NCBI GenBank assembly: GCA_043101605.1
Contig: JBICIG010000059.1
Location: forward strand, 1 to 50,794
Direction of reading: 5' to 3'
Source: JBICIG01 sp043101605
GTDB lineage: Bacteria; Planctomycetota; Phycisphaerae; Phycisphaerales; UBA1924
DNA length: 50,794 nt
A model generated the notes under the pieces. The model did no database searches, had not been told where the DNA came from, and saw nothing but the letters and a program-made list of their open reading frames with translations. This document shows, one piece after another, positions 50,441 to 50,794 of the stretch. Made by a program: the position numbers and the translations under genes. Positions within the stretch are counted from its first letter, which is position 1. Every line of letters starts with the position of its first letter.

Positions 50441-50780
50441 GGATCTGCCCCTTACTTCGTGAAACTGATGCACCATCCCGCCGGACCTGTCTGAACCCGG
50501 TCCCATACCTGACAGGGGCCGGGGTTCGGTCCTACGCAGCGGGTCGAACCGTATACCCGATCGCATCGGCCTGATGGGGTTCCGAACAAGAGTCGTCGGG
50601 CGGGAATCCACCCGAACAAACTCACGCACACACCCGAGGGCCTCCTCGATCGAACCGAGTATATCGCAACAAGCGATACCCGTGGCGTTCTTTGCAAGGA
50701 ATCACTAACAATTTCACCCCCGCCCACGATCCCCTCCGCCCCGACCCCGCAACATCCCGGGGGAAACCATGGTTGCGGCC
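50441..50780. other. AT-richer intergenic region upstream of the tiny lipoprotein
   Basis: About 340 bases with lower GC than the rest. It contains the best consensus -10 box in the window (TATACT on the minus strand at 50663-50658) and the ribosome binding site of the lipoprotein. No gene is supported. Confidence 0.45.
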
Positions 50781-50794
50781 AGATCGGAAGAGCA
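50781..50794 (+). other. Illumina adapter remnant at the contig end
   Basis: AGATCGGAAGAGCA is identical to the first 14 bases of the standard TruSeq read-through adapter. It is the last sequence of the window and should not be treated as genomic. Confidence 0.9.

Noticed and set aside
1..50794. CRISPR array, rRNA operon, prophage, insertion sequence or defence island
   Set aside because: No regularly spaced repeats, no rRNA sequence, no transposase, integrase, nuclease-methylase or phage structural gene was seen on either strand.

Overview
The window is about 51 kb of GC-rich bacterial chromosome, most likely from a member of the Planctomycetota, class Phycisphaerae. The pointers are a 3,198-residue surface protein with the planctomycete LEPR-type N-terminal motif, a secreted protein with the planctomycete-type dockerin-like C-terminus, paired prepilin-like proteins, many FG-GAP, lipoprotein and low-complexity products, and scattered rather than operonic housekeeping genes. 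No phage, transposon, CRISPR array or rRNA was seen. The sequence ends in 14 bases identical to the start of the common Illumina adapter, so this looks like the end of an assembled contig and not a natural boundary.

Layout. 1-2 kb: edge of a membrane-protein gene, diverging from pheA (phenylalanine synthesis). 2-11.7 kb: one giant secreted beta-rich protein. 11.8-15.6 kb (minus): an FG-GAP/ASPIC-UnbV secreted protein overlapping a coiled-coil protein with a histone-like tail. 15.7-20.6 kb (plus): RluB-type pseudouridine synthase with a huge Arg/Gly/Pro tail, small lipoprotein, tandem-ACT protein, solitary nuoB, cardiolipin synthase. 20.6-24.2 kb: metallo-beta-lactamase-fold hydrolase, alpha/beta-hydrolase lipoprotein, rpmH, rnc. 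24.2-27.9 kb (minus): nuclease/phosphatase-fold lipoprotein and a Ser/Thr kinase with TPRs. 28.2-29.9 kb: secreted metallopeptidase-like protein. 30-34.1 kb (minus): EEP enzyme, phospholipase-D enzyme, EamA transporter, MscS channel, tRNA-Glu. 34.4-38 kb: secreted protein, nadD, metK with a structured leader, purM. 38.1-40.2 kb (minus): two pseudopilins. 40.6-46.4 kb: GH15 glucoamylase-like enzyme, fliN, fabF-acpP, DUF1444-like protein, membrane protein. 46.5-50.4 kb: glutamine amidotransferase (pabA/trpG), unknown protein, potassium channel, three secreted or lipid-anchored proteins.

Two window-wide signals stand out. First, the tetranucleotide ACGT is almost absent: I found one copy (26298-26301) where base composition alone predicts of the order of 140. 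Coding sequence avoids it by using GAT, AAT, TAT and CAT before GTN codons although the C-ending codons dominate elsewhere. Second, many genes have a TANNNT box ending 5-8 bases before the start codon with no Shine-Dalgarno sequence, which is the arrangement expected for leaderless transcripts; other genes have good Shine-Dalgarno sequences. Functionally the genes are mostly independent units: membrane lipid metabolism (cls, PLD/EEP, fabF/acpP), core metabolism (pheA, nadD, metK, purM, pabA), RNA processing (rluB, rnc, tRNA-Glu) and a large exported-protein repertoire.
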